Shown here: positions 1-7,352 of the stretch, piece after piece
Numbering within the stretch: position 1 is the first letter of the stretch
Layout: every line of letters begins with the position of its first letter
Origin: Bacteroidales bacterium
GTDB lineage: Bacteria; Bacteroidota; Bacteroidia; Bacteroidales; VadinHA17
Reading direction: 5' to 3'
Length of the DNA stretch: 17,043 nt
NCBI GenBank assembly: GCA_003520925.1
Contig: DOTV01000080.1
Coordinates: 14,297-31,339 of the forward strand
Made by a program: the position numbers and the translations under genes
Notes under the pieces: generated by a model
The model's database searches: none
What the model was told of the DNA's origin: nothing
Seen by the model: the letters and a program-made list of their open reading frames with translations, nothing else

Positions 1-1239
1 ACCTTTAAGGGACAGGCTGTCCATTGGAACGGCATTTGAGAGTGCATTAAGATCTATTTTCCCTTTCATGGAACCCTTGAAATCCGGATCACTTATCGGG
101 GTTTTTAAACCAAACTCCATATCGAAAGGATTTCCGGCCAGTTCCATATGGAAATTGTCGACATTCACAGTTGTTTTATCCATGTCGGAGCCATCGACAA
201 AAATGTCCGATTTTAAATTGATATTCTTTATCTGTTCGGGAAGGGCGGGATAGCTTATCAAACCATTATTTATCGATAATTTGAGACTTATATCCGGCAT
301 CGTACTGTCGGCATCACTGTAAGTACCCTTAGCCGTTCCTGCCAGTTTAAATTCACCGCTTGTCTTAAGATCTTTAAAATCAGACATATAAATTGCAGGG
401 ATCAATGAAATCAACGATTTGAAAGAAGTCTGCTCCGATTTAAAAGTAAGGTCAGTTTCAATATCATCCTCAGGCATAGCAACCATTCCCGCAAAGTTCA
501 ACTTCAGGTCATTAATTGCCAGATAGTTGTCCCTGAGATAAAATTTCATACTATCAAGGTTCGCCCTGACATTAATTTTTGAATCAGCATTTGCTTTATT
601 CAGGTATCTGATCCCATCCATTAAAAATGTTAGCTCCTGAGTATTGATCAGGATTTCAAGATTAGTTTCACTTTCTGTAAGATCTCCTTTCATTAAACAA
701 TTTACCTTTTTAAGGTAAGTCTCTATAATTGATTCATGATCGATATATGAAATAGCGCTATTTGTAAATTCAATATTCTCAAGAAGGATTTTCATACTTG
801 AAGGTTCGTCTCCCTGGATACTTTCAGTTGTATCAGTCATTATATCCCAGTTAGCGCTGCCATCCTTAAGTACAAGTGCCCTGATATCAGCCTCGTTTAT
901 GACAATTGATTTCATTTCATACCCTGTCTTTTTGAAAAGGCTTGAAAGATTAAAAACAAGGTTTAATGAACTGCATGAAACAAGTGTATCCTTGTCGAAT
1001 TTTCCAACTCCGGTTACTGCAACATTATCGAGGGAAAATGTGAGGTTGGGAAAGTTTTTAAAGAACCCGAGCTTATAATCCCCAAAACTTACTTTTGCAT
1101 TGACTGATTCATTAGCAGTCTGTTCGACCTTTATTCTGATTTTGTCCTTAAACACCATTGGAACTATAAAGAGAAGGATAAGGATAAGCAGGATTAATCC
1201 TCCCAGTACATTAACTATCCATTTGGCTGTCTTTTTCAT
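1..1239 (-). CDS. AsmA-family envelope protein, N-terminal part (3' end outside window)
   Basis: The minus-strand frame is open from the ATG at 1239 to base 1, giving the first 413 residues with no stop, so the C-terminus lies beyond the left edge. The protein starts with a short basic stretch (MKKTAKW) and one strong hydrophobic segment at about residues 7-30. The rest is a long, soluble, beta-rich, repetitive region. The segment after the membrane anchor, with its KLGFFKNFPNLTFSLDNV stretch and later DTLVSCSSLNLVFNL, has the typical pattern of AsmA N-terminal domains. Members of this family are anchored in the inner membrane, reach into the periplasm, and are linked to outer-membrane biogenesis and lipid transport. 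The gene is monocistronic as far as can be seen. I found no TAnnTTTG promoter close upstream. Family assignment is by sequence pattern only; the exact paralogue cannot be named. Confidence 0.8.
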   Translation of the reverse strand, partial: MKKTAKWIVNVLGGLILLILILLFIVPMVFKDKIRIKVEQTANESVNAKVSFGDYKLGFFKNFPNLTFSLDNVAVTGVGKFDKDTLVSCSSLNLVFNLSSLFKKTGYEMKSIVINEADIRALVLKDGSANWDIMTDTTESIQGDEPSSMKILLENIEFTNSAISYIDHESIIETYLKKVNCLMKGDLTESETNLEILINTQELTFLMDGIRYLNKANADSKINVRANLDSMKFYLRDNYLAINDLKLNFAGMVAMPEDDIETDLTFKSEQTSFKSLISLIPAIYMSDFKDLKTSGEFKLAGTAKGTYSDADSTMPDISLKLSINNGLISYPALPEQIKNINLKSDIFVDGSDMDKTTVNVDNFHMELAGNPFDMEFGLKTPISDPDFKGSMKGKIDLNALSNAVPMDSLSLKG

Positions 1240-1336
1240 AACTATGATATTTTCAGTTGACGATCAATATTTTAGAGAAAAGTTTTATCTAATAAAACGT
1301 CATTTAAGAGTAAATAATATCCGGGTTACAGAAAAG

Positions 1337-1486
1337 AAGTGCCTAAAGTGCCTAGAGTTTGAAGTACTTAGAGTTGAAAAAAGTTAGTAGTGAGCTAAAG
1401 TTTGGAGTACTTAAAGTTGAACAGTCTAACTCTAAGTATTTTAGTCACTCTAATTACTCTAGGCACTTTAAGTTTTCTAGGCACTT
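1337..1486. repeat. 150-nt nested inverted-repeat element built on AAGTGCCTA units
   Basis: Three colinear stems can be read: 1337-1344 (AAGTGCCT) with 1479-1486; 1344-1358 (TAAAGTGCCTAGAGT) with 1456-1470, 15 bp exact; and 1365-1375 (TACTTAGAGTT) with 1428-1438, 11 bp exact. The left arm and terminal loop also hold two 22-nt direct repeats (1357-1378 and 1400-1421) that differ at two positions. It lies between the AsmA-like gene and the tRNA and carries no plausible gene. It looks like a dispersed intergenic repeat, but copy number cannot be judged from one window. Confidence 0.75.
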
Positions 1487-1505
1487 AATTTAATGCAATT
1501 ATTAT

Positions 1506-1513
1506 TATATTTG
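1506..1513 (+). promoter_or_regulatory. Bacteroidetes -7 box for the tRNA gene
   Basis: TATATTTG is a perfect match to TAnnTTTG and ends 13 bases before the tRNA, which would give a leader of only a few nucleotides. No clear TTTG is present about 19-21 bp further upstream, so only half of the consensus is supported. Confidence 0.45.
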
Positions 1514-1526
1514 CGTTCTGAAAAAT

Positions 1527-1600
1527 GGTCCCGTAGCTTAACTGAATAGAGCATCTGACTACGGATCAGAAGGTTGGGGGTTTGAATCCCTTCGGGATCA
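1527..1600 (+). tRNA. tRNA-Arg (anticodon ACG)
   Basis: A full cloverleaf folds by eye. The acceptor stem GGTCCCG pairs with CGGGATC at 1593-1599 (one G-U), with discriminator A1600. The D stem is GCTT/GAGC. The anticodon stem TCTGA/TCAGA encloses the loop CTACGGA, with anticodon ACG at 1561-1563. The T arm carries the TTTGAAT loop, a variant of the usual TTCRANY loop. ACG reads CGN arginine codons after deamination of A34 to inosine. The 3' CCA is not encoded (the next bases are CAA), so it must be added by nucleotidyltransferase. A terminator follows directly, so the gene appears to be transcribed alone. Confidence 0.95.
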
Positions 1601-1609
1601 CAAAAAAAT

Positions 1610-1631
1610 GGCGTCTTTAAGGGCGCCTTTT
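1610..1631. terminator. Bidirectional intrinsic terminator between tRNA-Arg and the dehydratase gene
   Basis: GGCGTC (1610-1615) pairs with GGCGCC (1622-1627) around a short TTTAAG loop. TTTT follows on the plus strand, serving the tRNA. On the minus strand the same hairpin is followed by a run of seven T after one A (complement of 1602-1608), serving the convergent 1682-3646 gene. Stem, loop and both U-tracts are directly visible. Confidence 0.8.
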
Positions 1632-1681
1632 GTCTTAATATTAACAGGGATTATCTAGAAGTTACAAAGAGCATTTCAGCG

Positions 1682-3646
1682 CTAGTTTTCCTTCAGAACA
1701 GATTTTTTCTTTGATAAGAAATTTCCGTTACTATTCGCCTTTGAACTTTTATATTCCGGAACAAGCATTTCGAAGAATTCGAATACATCCTGTTCTGAAA
1801 GTCCGTATATATTTTTCAATGAAGCAATAACTTTCAATACCTCGGTTTTGTAGTCATTCTTATCAACCTTTGCAACTTTTATCTTTTCGTGATGAGTCGG
1901 AATTATCTCTTCCGTATTTGAAAGCAATTCTTCAAATAACTTTTCACCCTGACGTAATCCTGTATATTCTATCTTTATATCCTTTTCGGGTTCCAGTCCT
2001 GAAAGACGTATCATATTTATTGCAAGATCGGCTATTTTTACAGGCTTGCCCATATCAAATACAAATATTTCACCGCCTTTCCCCATAAATCCTGCTTCAA
2101 GGACAAGCTGACATGCCTCCGGAATAGTCATGAAGTACCTCATAATATCCGGATGCGTTACGGTCACAGGACCTCCTTCTTCAATCTGTTTTTTGAAAAG
2201 AGGAATCACAGAGCCGTTAGAGCCAAGTACATTCCCGAACCTTGTTATTACGAATTGCGTCTTTACCCCTTCCTTCATAGCCTTTGTCTGAACCAGCATC
2301 TCACATACCCTTTTTGAGGCACCCATGATATTTGTAGGATTGACTGATTTATCACTTGAGATCATCACGAATTTCTTTACATCATATTTCACCGAAAGTT
2401 CGATCATGACTCTTGTGCCACCAACGTTGACCCTAAGAGCCTCATGCGGATTCTCTTCCATCAGTGGAACATGCTTGTATGCAGCAGCATGGAATACAAT
2501 TTCAGGATGATATTTCTGGAAAATCAGCTCCATCTTATCAGGGTTGGTTACATCGGCCAGCTGGCTCTTGAATTTTACATGGGTATAGCTCTTCCGAAGT
2601 TCATTTTCAAGATGGAACATTGGTGTCTCAGCCTGATCGATGAGAATAATATTATGTGTGGAAAATCTTGACAGCTGCCTTACAATTTCTGAACCGATTG
2701 ACCCGGCCGCACCGGTCACCAGAATTGTCTTTTTTGCCAAACCTTTCCTGATAATATCGAGGTCAAGTCTGATCGGATCCCTGCCAAGAAGATCTTCAAG
2801 CTGAACCTTTTGCAGTTGTTTTACCTCGAGTTGTCCGTTTAGCCACTTCTCGATTGCTGGTGTCTCGAGTACCTCGACACCAAAATCAATTGCCTTTTTA
2901 ATAATTTCACTTTTTTTCGAAGATGGTAAATTACGGATCGCAAGAATAAGAGTTTGAATTTTGTGCCTGATTATGAAACCTGAAGAGAGTACTTCGGAGT
3001 CAAAGACCTGAATTCCGTTTATTTTCTTCCCCTGAAGCTGCTTGTTGTCATCAATGAAGCCCGCAACAGCAAAACCTCCCCGCGGATCGCTTAATAAAAC
3101 CCTCTTTACAATAAAACCCATTTCACCTGCACCATATATTATCACCCTGTTCGTTGAACTTTTTGAAGAATGGGTTGCAAATCTGAAGAGCATCTTTACA
3201 GAGATGCGCATAAAGAAAAGGAAGACCGTAATTAAAACATAATGAATCAACAATATAGCAACAGGAATTACCAGGTCCTCGCTAAGGTTAAAAAATTGTT
3301 CACCATAAGAAATAAGTACAAGGACCACTGCAGAAACAGTTGTAGAGACAAAAACAAGTGTCACATCTGTAAGGGTCGTATGTCGTATCAGACCTGCGTA
3401 TGAGCGGAAGGTCAGCATAAAAACAGTATATACAAAAAGAGCGATCAACCCGTGAATGATGGCCTGGTTAATCTGAAAATTATCCGGAATAAGATTATAC
3501 CGCAGAAGATAAGCTATGATAAAAGTAACAAAAACAGCAATTGTGTCGTGAATTAAAAGCATCCACCTTGGAACCGAGTACTTATGAAAAAACTCTGAAG
3601 TTTTCGACCTCAGGGCTTCCCTTATATCAGGGTAGTTTTTGAACAT
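1682..3646 (-). CDS. Membrane-bound NDP-sugar 4,6-dehydratase/epimerase (FlaA1/CapD/WbpM type)
   Basis: This 654-residue protein has the full long-form architecture. Four hydrophobic segments lie at roughly residues 28-48, 63-80, 94-113 and 126-148. A first Rossmann-like domain carries YGAGEMG (171-177). The catalytic short-chain dehydrogenase domain begins with the NAD(P)-binding GAAGSIGSE (312-320). The active-site block SSDKSVNPTNIMGASKR (430-446) has Met441 where classical SDRs have the catalytic Tyr, with Lys445 four residues later; this replacement is characteristic of the FlaA1/WbpM/PglF dehydratases. Such enzymes act at the inner face of the membrane and convert UDP-GlcNAc to a 4-keto-6-deoxy sugar for capsule, O-antigen or glycoprotein glycans. 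The gene stands alone, without glycosyltransferase neighbours in view. A promoter and a dyad lie upstream. The exact product (ketosugar, epimerisation) cannot be decided from sequence. Confidence 0.9.
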   Translation of the reverse strand: MFKNYPDIREALRSKTSEFFHKYSVPRWMLLIHDTIAVFVTFIIAYLLRYNLIPDNFQINQAIIHGLIALFVYTVFMLTFRSYAGLIRHTTLTDVTLVFVSTTVSAVVLVLISYGEQFFNLSEDLVIPVAILLIHYVLITVFLFFMRISVKMLFRFATHSSKSSTNRVIIYGAGEMGFIVKRVLLSDPRGGFAVAGFIDDNKQLQGKKINGIQVFDSEVLSSGFIIRHKIQTLILAIRNLPSSKKSEIIKKAIDFGVEVLETPAIEKWLNGQLEVKQLQKVQLEDLLGRDPIRLDLDIIRKGLAKKTILVTGAAGSIGSEIVRQLSRFSTHNIILIDQAETPMFHLENELRKSYTHVKFKSQLADVTNPDKMELIFQKYHPEIVFHAAAYKHVPLMEENPHEALRVNVGGTRVMIELSVKYDVKKFVMISSDKSVNPTNIMGASKRVCEMLVQTKAMKEGVKTQFVITRFGNVLGSNGSVIPLFKKQIEEGGPVTVTHPDIMRYFMTIPEACQLVLEAGFMGKGGEIFVFDMGKPVKIADLAINMIRLSGLEPEKDIKIEYTGLRQGEKLFEELLSNTEEIIPTHHEKIKVAKVDKNDYKTEVLKVIASLKNIYGLSEQDVFEFFEMLVPEYKSSKANSNGNFLSKKKSVLKEN

Positions 3647-3715
3647 TTTACGTGTTTAGTTAAACAAACTATATTGAAAAAGAAATTTATGAGGAATAAA
3701 TTACTGTTTTCAAAT

Positions 3716-3746
3716 CAAATGTAAAGATTTAAGAATAAATATCAAA
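3716..3746 (-). promoter_or_regulatory. Promoter of the dehydratase gene (TTTG-N19-TACATTTG)
   Basis: On the minus strand, TTTG (complement of 3743-3746) is followed after exactly 19 bp by TACATTTG (complement of 3716-3723), matching the Bacteroidetes -33/-7 consensus. The predicted start near 3709 would give an untranslated leader of about 60 nt. The remaining intergenic DNA (3647-3943) is AT-rich and shows no gene. Confidence 0.6.
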
Positions 3747-3760
3747 ATTACTACCATTCC

Positions 3761-3785
3761 AAAGTATCTCAAATTGAGGTATTTT
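3761..3785. promoter_or_regulatory. 25-bp dyad upstream of the dehydratase promoter, possible operator
   Basis: AAAGTATCTCAA and TTGAGGTATTTT form a near-perfect inverted repeat around a single central base, with only two mismatched positions (G-U type if transcribed). It sits 14 bp upstream of the -33 box and is centred about 64 bp before the predicted start, a position typical for activator sites. No T-tract follows in either orientation that would make it a convincing terminator. Confidence 0.4.
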
Positions 3786-3943
3786 GATAATCCCGGGCCG
3801 TCTATTTATTACATATATCATTAAAATCTACTGGTTTGAAATTGATTAGTCTACGTTCATCAAAAAAAGCATTTTTAATTGTTTTTTAGCTAATTGTTCA
3901 TAACTAAAATTAAAAGCTTCAACAGGATATGAGATGGCAGAGT

Positions 3944-5167
3944 TTACAGCTTATGAACATTTTGTTTTGGAAGAAAAGACACTATTACGGCACCTATGAG
4001 TGCAAAGCATATTAATACAGTAAACCCAAATGAATAGCTCCTTAATGTATCATTGTACAAAGTGCCTACCATCATTGGTGACAAAGATTCAGCAAGGCCG
4101 TCTGCCACTAGGATAATGCCCATTACCCTGCCGAGGGTCTTAATTCCAAAAAGATCCCCCGCCATCAATGGGATGATCATATAATCACCTCCCAGACCTA
4201 TACCGAAAACAACAGCAAAAAGATATAACCTTCCCGGGAAATCAGGTACAAGGAGCAGGGGAATTGAAGAACCCACTATCAAATAGATCAGAATCATCAC
4301 AAACTTTCGCGGAAAGATATCAGCCAGCATTCCCATCAGGACTCTCCCGGCAAGGCTTGAAAGTAATACCAGCGACATTATCTGCGCTGATTGCGACTGT
4401 GAAAAATCCATATCCCTCAGATATAGCTTTAAATGCTGATTCACTCCTCCTACTGCACCAATAGAACACATGCTTCCTATTCCGAGAAGATAAAAGTTCC
4501 TGTTTTTTAGCACGCTTCTTATCGAAATGATTGATTCACTTTCTTTGTGTTTTTCACTCTGAACCGGTACTTCCTTAATAAAAAAGGCCATCGGAAAAGA
4601 GAACAGGATTACGATTACTCCAATCAATGTCAGTGCCATTTGCCAACCAAAGTTTTTTTCAAGAGCTGTTGATATCAACGGTACAAGTGCACCCCCTGTT
4701 CCGATCCCCAGATATGCAATGCCCATTGCTTTCCCCCGGTTTTTTGTAAACCATCTTGAGATAAGCACCTGACATGGAAGCGGCCCCCCGAAAACATATC
4801 CGAGAGCATTAAGAATGTAGAAAAAATAAAACATTCCCAGGCTATTCATCATGCTTAATCCGATAATGGCAGAACCTGCAAGAAGTGACCCTGCAAGCAT
4901 CATTTTTCTGGGTCCGTAACGGTCAATGATCCAGCCTGCTATAAATCCGAATAATGGAGCAACCAAAAGCTTCCCAATTGCATTGCCTGAGGTGACAACA
5001 GTGCGGGACCATCCAAATTCCTTAACAAAAAAATCGTAATAGAAAGGCAAACCGTAAAGAGCAAAACCCACAATGGCAAGGAGCGAAAAAAAAGCTGCTG
5101 CAACAACATATGGCTTTGAACTGGGTATACTCTGTTTTTTGAAAGAATCTGCTTTTAGGTTTTCCAT
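3944..5167 (-). CDS. MFS transporter, monocarboxylate / oxalate-formate antiporter-like
   Basis: This 407-residue protein has about 12 hydrophobic segments split by a charged central loop near residues 200-220, the usual MFS layout. The loop between helices 2 and 3 carries DRYGPRK (82-88), an MFS motif A variant. The N-terminal half, with the FGWSR stretch at 51-55 and the RGKAMGIAYLGIGTGGALVP region at 144-163, resembles the MCT and OFA families, which carry small carboxylates such as lactate, pyruvate, oxalate or formate. The substrate here is unknown. It lies 297 bp upstream of the dehydratase on the same strand, but that gene has its own promoter, so co-transcription is not needed. It is divergent from the SIS gene, sharing a 145-bp upstream region. 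Confidence 0.8.
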   Translation of the reverse strand: MENLKADSFKKQSIPSSKPYVVAAAFFSLLAIVGFALYGLPFYYDFFVKEFGWSRTVVTSGNAIGKLLVAPLFGFIAGWIIDRYGPRKMMLAGSLLAGSAIIGLSMMNSLGMFYFFYILNALGYVFGGPLPCQVLISRWFTKNRGKAMGIAYLGIGTGGALVPLISTALEKNFGWQMALTLIGVIVILFSFPMAFFIKEVPVQSEKHKESESIISIRSVLKNRNFYLLGIGSMCSIGAVGGVNQHLKLYLRDMDFSQSQSAQIMSLVLLSSLAGRVLMGMLADIFPRKFVMILIYLIVGSSIPLLLVPDFPGRLYLFAVVFGIGLGGDYMIIPLMAGDLFGIKTLGRVMGIILVADGLAESLSPMMVGTLYNDTLRSYSFGFTVLICFALIGAVIVSFLPKQNVHKL

Positions 5168-5201
5168 TCAGGCGGTTAAGGTTTCAGGTGTGGCTGTATT
5201 A

Positions 5202-5209
5202 CAAAAATA
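5202..5209 (-). promoter_or_regulatory. Possible -7 box for the MFS gene
   Basis: On the minus strand TATTTTTG matches TAnnTTTG and lies about 35 bp before the MFS start codon. The -33 TTTG is not found at 19-21 bp, so the site is only weakly supported. Confidence 0.35.
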
Positions 5210-5280
5210 AAATTTCTTTATTTAAAAAAGTAAGGAAATACCATAAATGACGCAATAGAAAAACACGGTTGTTTTTTTAT

Positions 5281-5288
5281 TATTTTTG
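5281..5288 (+). promoter_or_regulatory. Possible -7 box for the SIS-domain gene
   Basis: TATTTTTG matches TAnnTTTG and lies 24 bp before the ATG at 5313. No good TTTG lies 19-21 bp upstream. If it is used, transcription would start near 5295, which excludes the in-frame TTG at 5286 as a start codon. Confidence 0.35.
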
Positions 5289-5312
5289 GACTTTATTTTT
5301 TTAATCCCGATA

Positions 5313-5933
5313 ATGAAGGAAGTAGTTACAAGAATATTTGACAGTGAAGCATCTGCTATCAGAGGAATACCAGTGACTGATAGTTATGAAAAGGTTACTG
5401 AAGTAATCTATCAGCATGTTCAGAAGAGAAAAGGTAAATTGATTACCAGCGGAATGGGGAAGGCGGGACAGATAGCACATAACATAGCAACCACATTCAG
5501 TTCGACCGGTACACCGGCGGTTTTCCTTCATCCCAGTGAAGCACAACACGGAGACCTGGGGATTATGCAGGAAAATGATGTGTTGCTGGCAATTTCTAAT
5601 TCAGGGAAAACAAGGGAAATAATTGAACTGATCGACCTTAAGGATAATCTTTTTCCGACAATTCCGGTTATAGTGATAACAGGAAATGAAAACAGTCCCC
5701 TTGCCCTCAAATCGGATTATTTTATTTCAACAGGTTCACCTTCGGAGGTATGTCCACTCGGGCTTACTCCAACAACATCAACTACAGTTTTTACTGTCAT
5801 TGGTGATGCTCTGGTTGTTCTGATGATGGAAAAGATAGGATTCACTTCTGAAGACTACTCTAAAAGGCATCACGGAGGATACCTTGGCGTTAAATCACGT
5901 GAAAAATCAGGACAGACTACTAAGCGAAAATAA
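5313..5933 (+). CDS. Single-domain SIS sugar-phosphate isomerase, arabinose-5-phosphate isomerase-like (KdsD/KpsF/GutQ family)
   Basis: This 206-residue SIS-domain protein carries the family signature in order: SGMGKAGQIA (46-55), HPSEAQHGDLG (73-83), the phosphate-binding SNSGKT (95-100), SPSEVCPLGLTPTTSTT (142-158) and KRHHGGYLG (184-192). Lys50, Glu102, Glu145 and His186 appear to match the catalytic Lys, two Glu and His of E. coli KdsD. Such enzymes interconvert ribulose-5-phosphate and arabinose-5-phosphate, the first step to the Kdo of lipid A core. The two C-terminal CBS domains of E. coli KdsD (about 330 residues) are absent. Single-SIS versions occur in Bacteroidetes, including a structurally studied B. 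fragilis protein. The start was set at the ATG at 5313; an in-frame TTG at 5286 would add nine residues overlapping a putative -7 box. A related 6-phospho sugar isomerase role remains possible given the sugar genes downstream. Confidence 0.8.
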   Translation: MKEVVTRIFDSEASAIRGIPVTDSYEKVTEVIYQHVQKRKGKLITSGMGKAGQIAHNIATTFSSTGTPAVFLHPSEAQHGDLGIMQENDVLLAISNSGKTREIIELIDLKDNLFPTIPVIVITGNENSPLALKSDYFISTGSPSEVCPLGLTPTTSTTVFTVIGDALVVLMMEKIGFTSEDYSKRHHGGYLGVKSREKSGQTTKRK

Positions 5934-5939
5934 TTTTTC

Positions 5940-5970
5940 TTTGTCACGAAATTAAAAAAGATTAGTTTTG
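5940..5970 (+). promoter_or_regulatory. Promoter of the permease-kinase unit (TTTG-N19-TAGTTTTG)
   Basis: TTTG at 5940-5943 and TAGTTTTG at 5963-5970 are separated by exactly 19 bp, matching the Bacteroidetes consensus. The predicted start near 5977 gives a leader of about 33 nt before the ATG at 6010. This suggests the permease can be transcribed independently of the SIS gene ending at 5933. Confidence 0.65.
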
Positions 5971-6009
5971 GACTTTCCGATATCATTTTTCTAACCTAAT
6001 TCCGTAATT

Positions 6010-7350
6010 ATGGCCACCAGCACTTCTTCAAGCGACATCAGCAGAAAGGACTATGTTTTTGCAATAACCATTATCGGTCTCTTTTTCTTCATCTTCGGTT
6101 TTGTAACCTGGCTTAACGGGGTCCTTATCCCATTTCTTAGGACAGCCTGTGAGCTGAACGATTTTCAGGCATATTTTGTAACTGCTGCATTTTATATCTC
6201 CTATTTTGTGATGGCTCTCCCGTCATCTGTAATACTGAAAAAAACAGGTTTTAAGATCGGAATGTCATTAGGTTTATGGGTTATGGCAGTAGGTGCACTT
6301 GTTTTCATTCCTGCAGCAATCTCCAGGGCTTTCTGGCTTTTTCTGACCGGATTGTTTATTCAGGGAACCGGACTTGCCCTTCTGCAGACTGCAGTAAACC
6401 CTTATGTAACAATTATAGGCCCGCGGGAGAGTGCCGCCAAACGTATCAGCATAATGGGAATTGCGAATAAATTCGCCGGTGTGATCGCTCCTATAATTCT
6501 GGCAAGCATAATTTTGAAAGACTCCCACATTCTGGAAGAAAAGCTGTTACAGGCTTCGGATGCAGCTTCACGTTCTGTTCTCCTGGATGAAATGGCAAGA
6601 AATGTCATAATGCCATATATTGTCATGGCGGTTGTCCTTGTTCTCCTTGGGCTTCTGCTGAAATTTGTTCATCTTCCGGAAGTTGATACTGAGGCAGAAG
6701 ATGAAGCTGTGGGTGAGGCTAATCTTAAAAAAACAAGTATCTGGCAGTTCCCTCACCTTATCCTGGGAGTTGTAGCATTGTTTTTCTATGTTGGTGTGGA
6801 AGTAATAGCCGGCGATACAATAATAAGGTACGGACAGTCTCTTGGCATACCGATGGATTCGGCGAAATATTTTACATCCCTGACGATGCTCGCTATGATA
6901 GCTGGCTATCTACTTGGGATTGCTTTAATTCCTAAGTATTTGAAACAGGGAAATGCATTAAAGATATGTACAATCCTTGGGGTCATATTTTCACTTGGAG
7001 CTATATTTACACCGGCTGACAAGGTATTCACAATGCCTTTCATTGACCTTGTTACATTCAAACCTCTCCAATTGATTCTGCCTGTTACGGTTTTATTTGT
7101 CGCATTGCTCGGGTTTGCCAATTCACTGGTCTGGCCGGCTATGTGGCCCCTTGCACTGGATGGCCTGGGCAAATACACTAAAACAGCTTCGGCTATGCTT
7201 ATCATGGCCATTGCCGGTGGCGCTATCGTTCCATTAATCTATGGGAAACTGGCCGTTGCTTTTTCCACTCAGGCAGCGTACTGGATCTGTGTTCCGGGAT
7301 ATCTGATTATTATGTACTATGCATTTATCGGACACAAAGCAGGCAAATAA
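6010..7350 (+). CDS. FHS-family sugar:H+ symporter (FucP/GluP/NagP-like MFS permease)
   Basis: This 446-residue protein has about 12 hydrophobic segments and a cytoplasmic-type acidic linker near residues 225-238 (TEAEDEAVGEANLKK) between two six-helix bundles. The block FGFVTWLNGVLIPFLRTACEL (29-49) and the LLQTAVNPYVTIIG block (124-137) place it in the fucose-galactose-glucose symporter family. FucP's proton and substrate acids (Asp46 and Glu135 in E. coli) appear replaced by Asn36 and Gln126, as in the glucose/galactose-type relatives, so a fucose substrate is less likely. The kinase gene starts 2 bp downstream, so the two form one transcription unit. If that kinase acts on N-acetylhexosamines, this may be a NagP-type GlcNAc/GalNAc permease; that substrate is inference. 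It acts in the inner membrane. Confidence 0.85.
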   Translation: MATSTSSSDISRKDYVFAITIIGLFFFIFGFVTWLNGVLIPFLRTACELNDFQAYFVTAAFYISYFVMALPSSVILKKTGFKIGMSLGLWVMAVGALVFIPAAISRAFWLFLTGLFIQGTGLALLQTAVNPYVTIIGPRESAAKRISIMGIANKFAGVIAPIILASIILKDSHILEEKLLQASDAASRSVLLDEMARNVIMPYIVMAVVLVLLGLLLKFVHLPEVDTEAEDEAVGEANLKKTSIWQFPHLILGVVALFFYVGVEVIAGDTIIRYGQSLGIPMDSAKYFTSLTMLAMIAGYLLGIALIPKYLKQGNALKICTILGVIFSLGAIFTPADKVFTMPFIDLVTFKPLQLILPVTVLFVALLGFANSLVWPAMWPLALDGLGKYTKTASAMLIMAIAGGAIVPLIYGKLAVAFSTQAAYWICVPGYLIIMYYAFIGHKAGK

Positions 7351-7352
7351 GT

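Noticed and set aside
1100..1387. Plus-strand open frame of 95 codons
   Set aside because: It runs antisense over the start of the AsmA-like gene and into the AAGTGCCTA repeat; composition and overlap mark it as spurious.
1337..1486. CRISPR array
   Set aside because: Units are irregular, partly inverted and lack uniform spacers; there are no cas genes in the window.
3896..3958. GTTCATAA / TTATGAAC inverted repeat at the 3' end of the MFS gene
   Set aside because: Eight-bp arms with a 47-nt loop and no T-tract; likely chance in AT-rich DNA, not a terminator.
5286..5312. Upstream TTG start for the SIS isomerase
   Set aside because: It would add MDFIFLIPI, which is not family-like, and it overlaps a putative -7 box; the ATG at 5313 fits the family N-terminus better.
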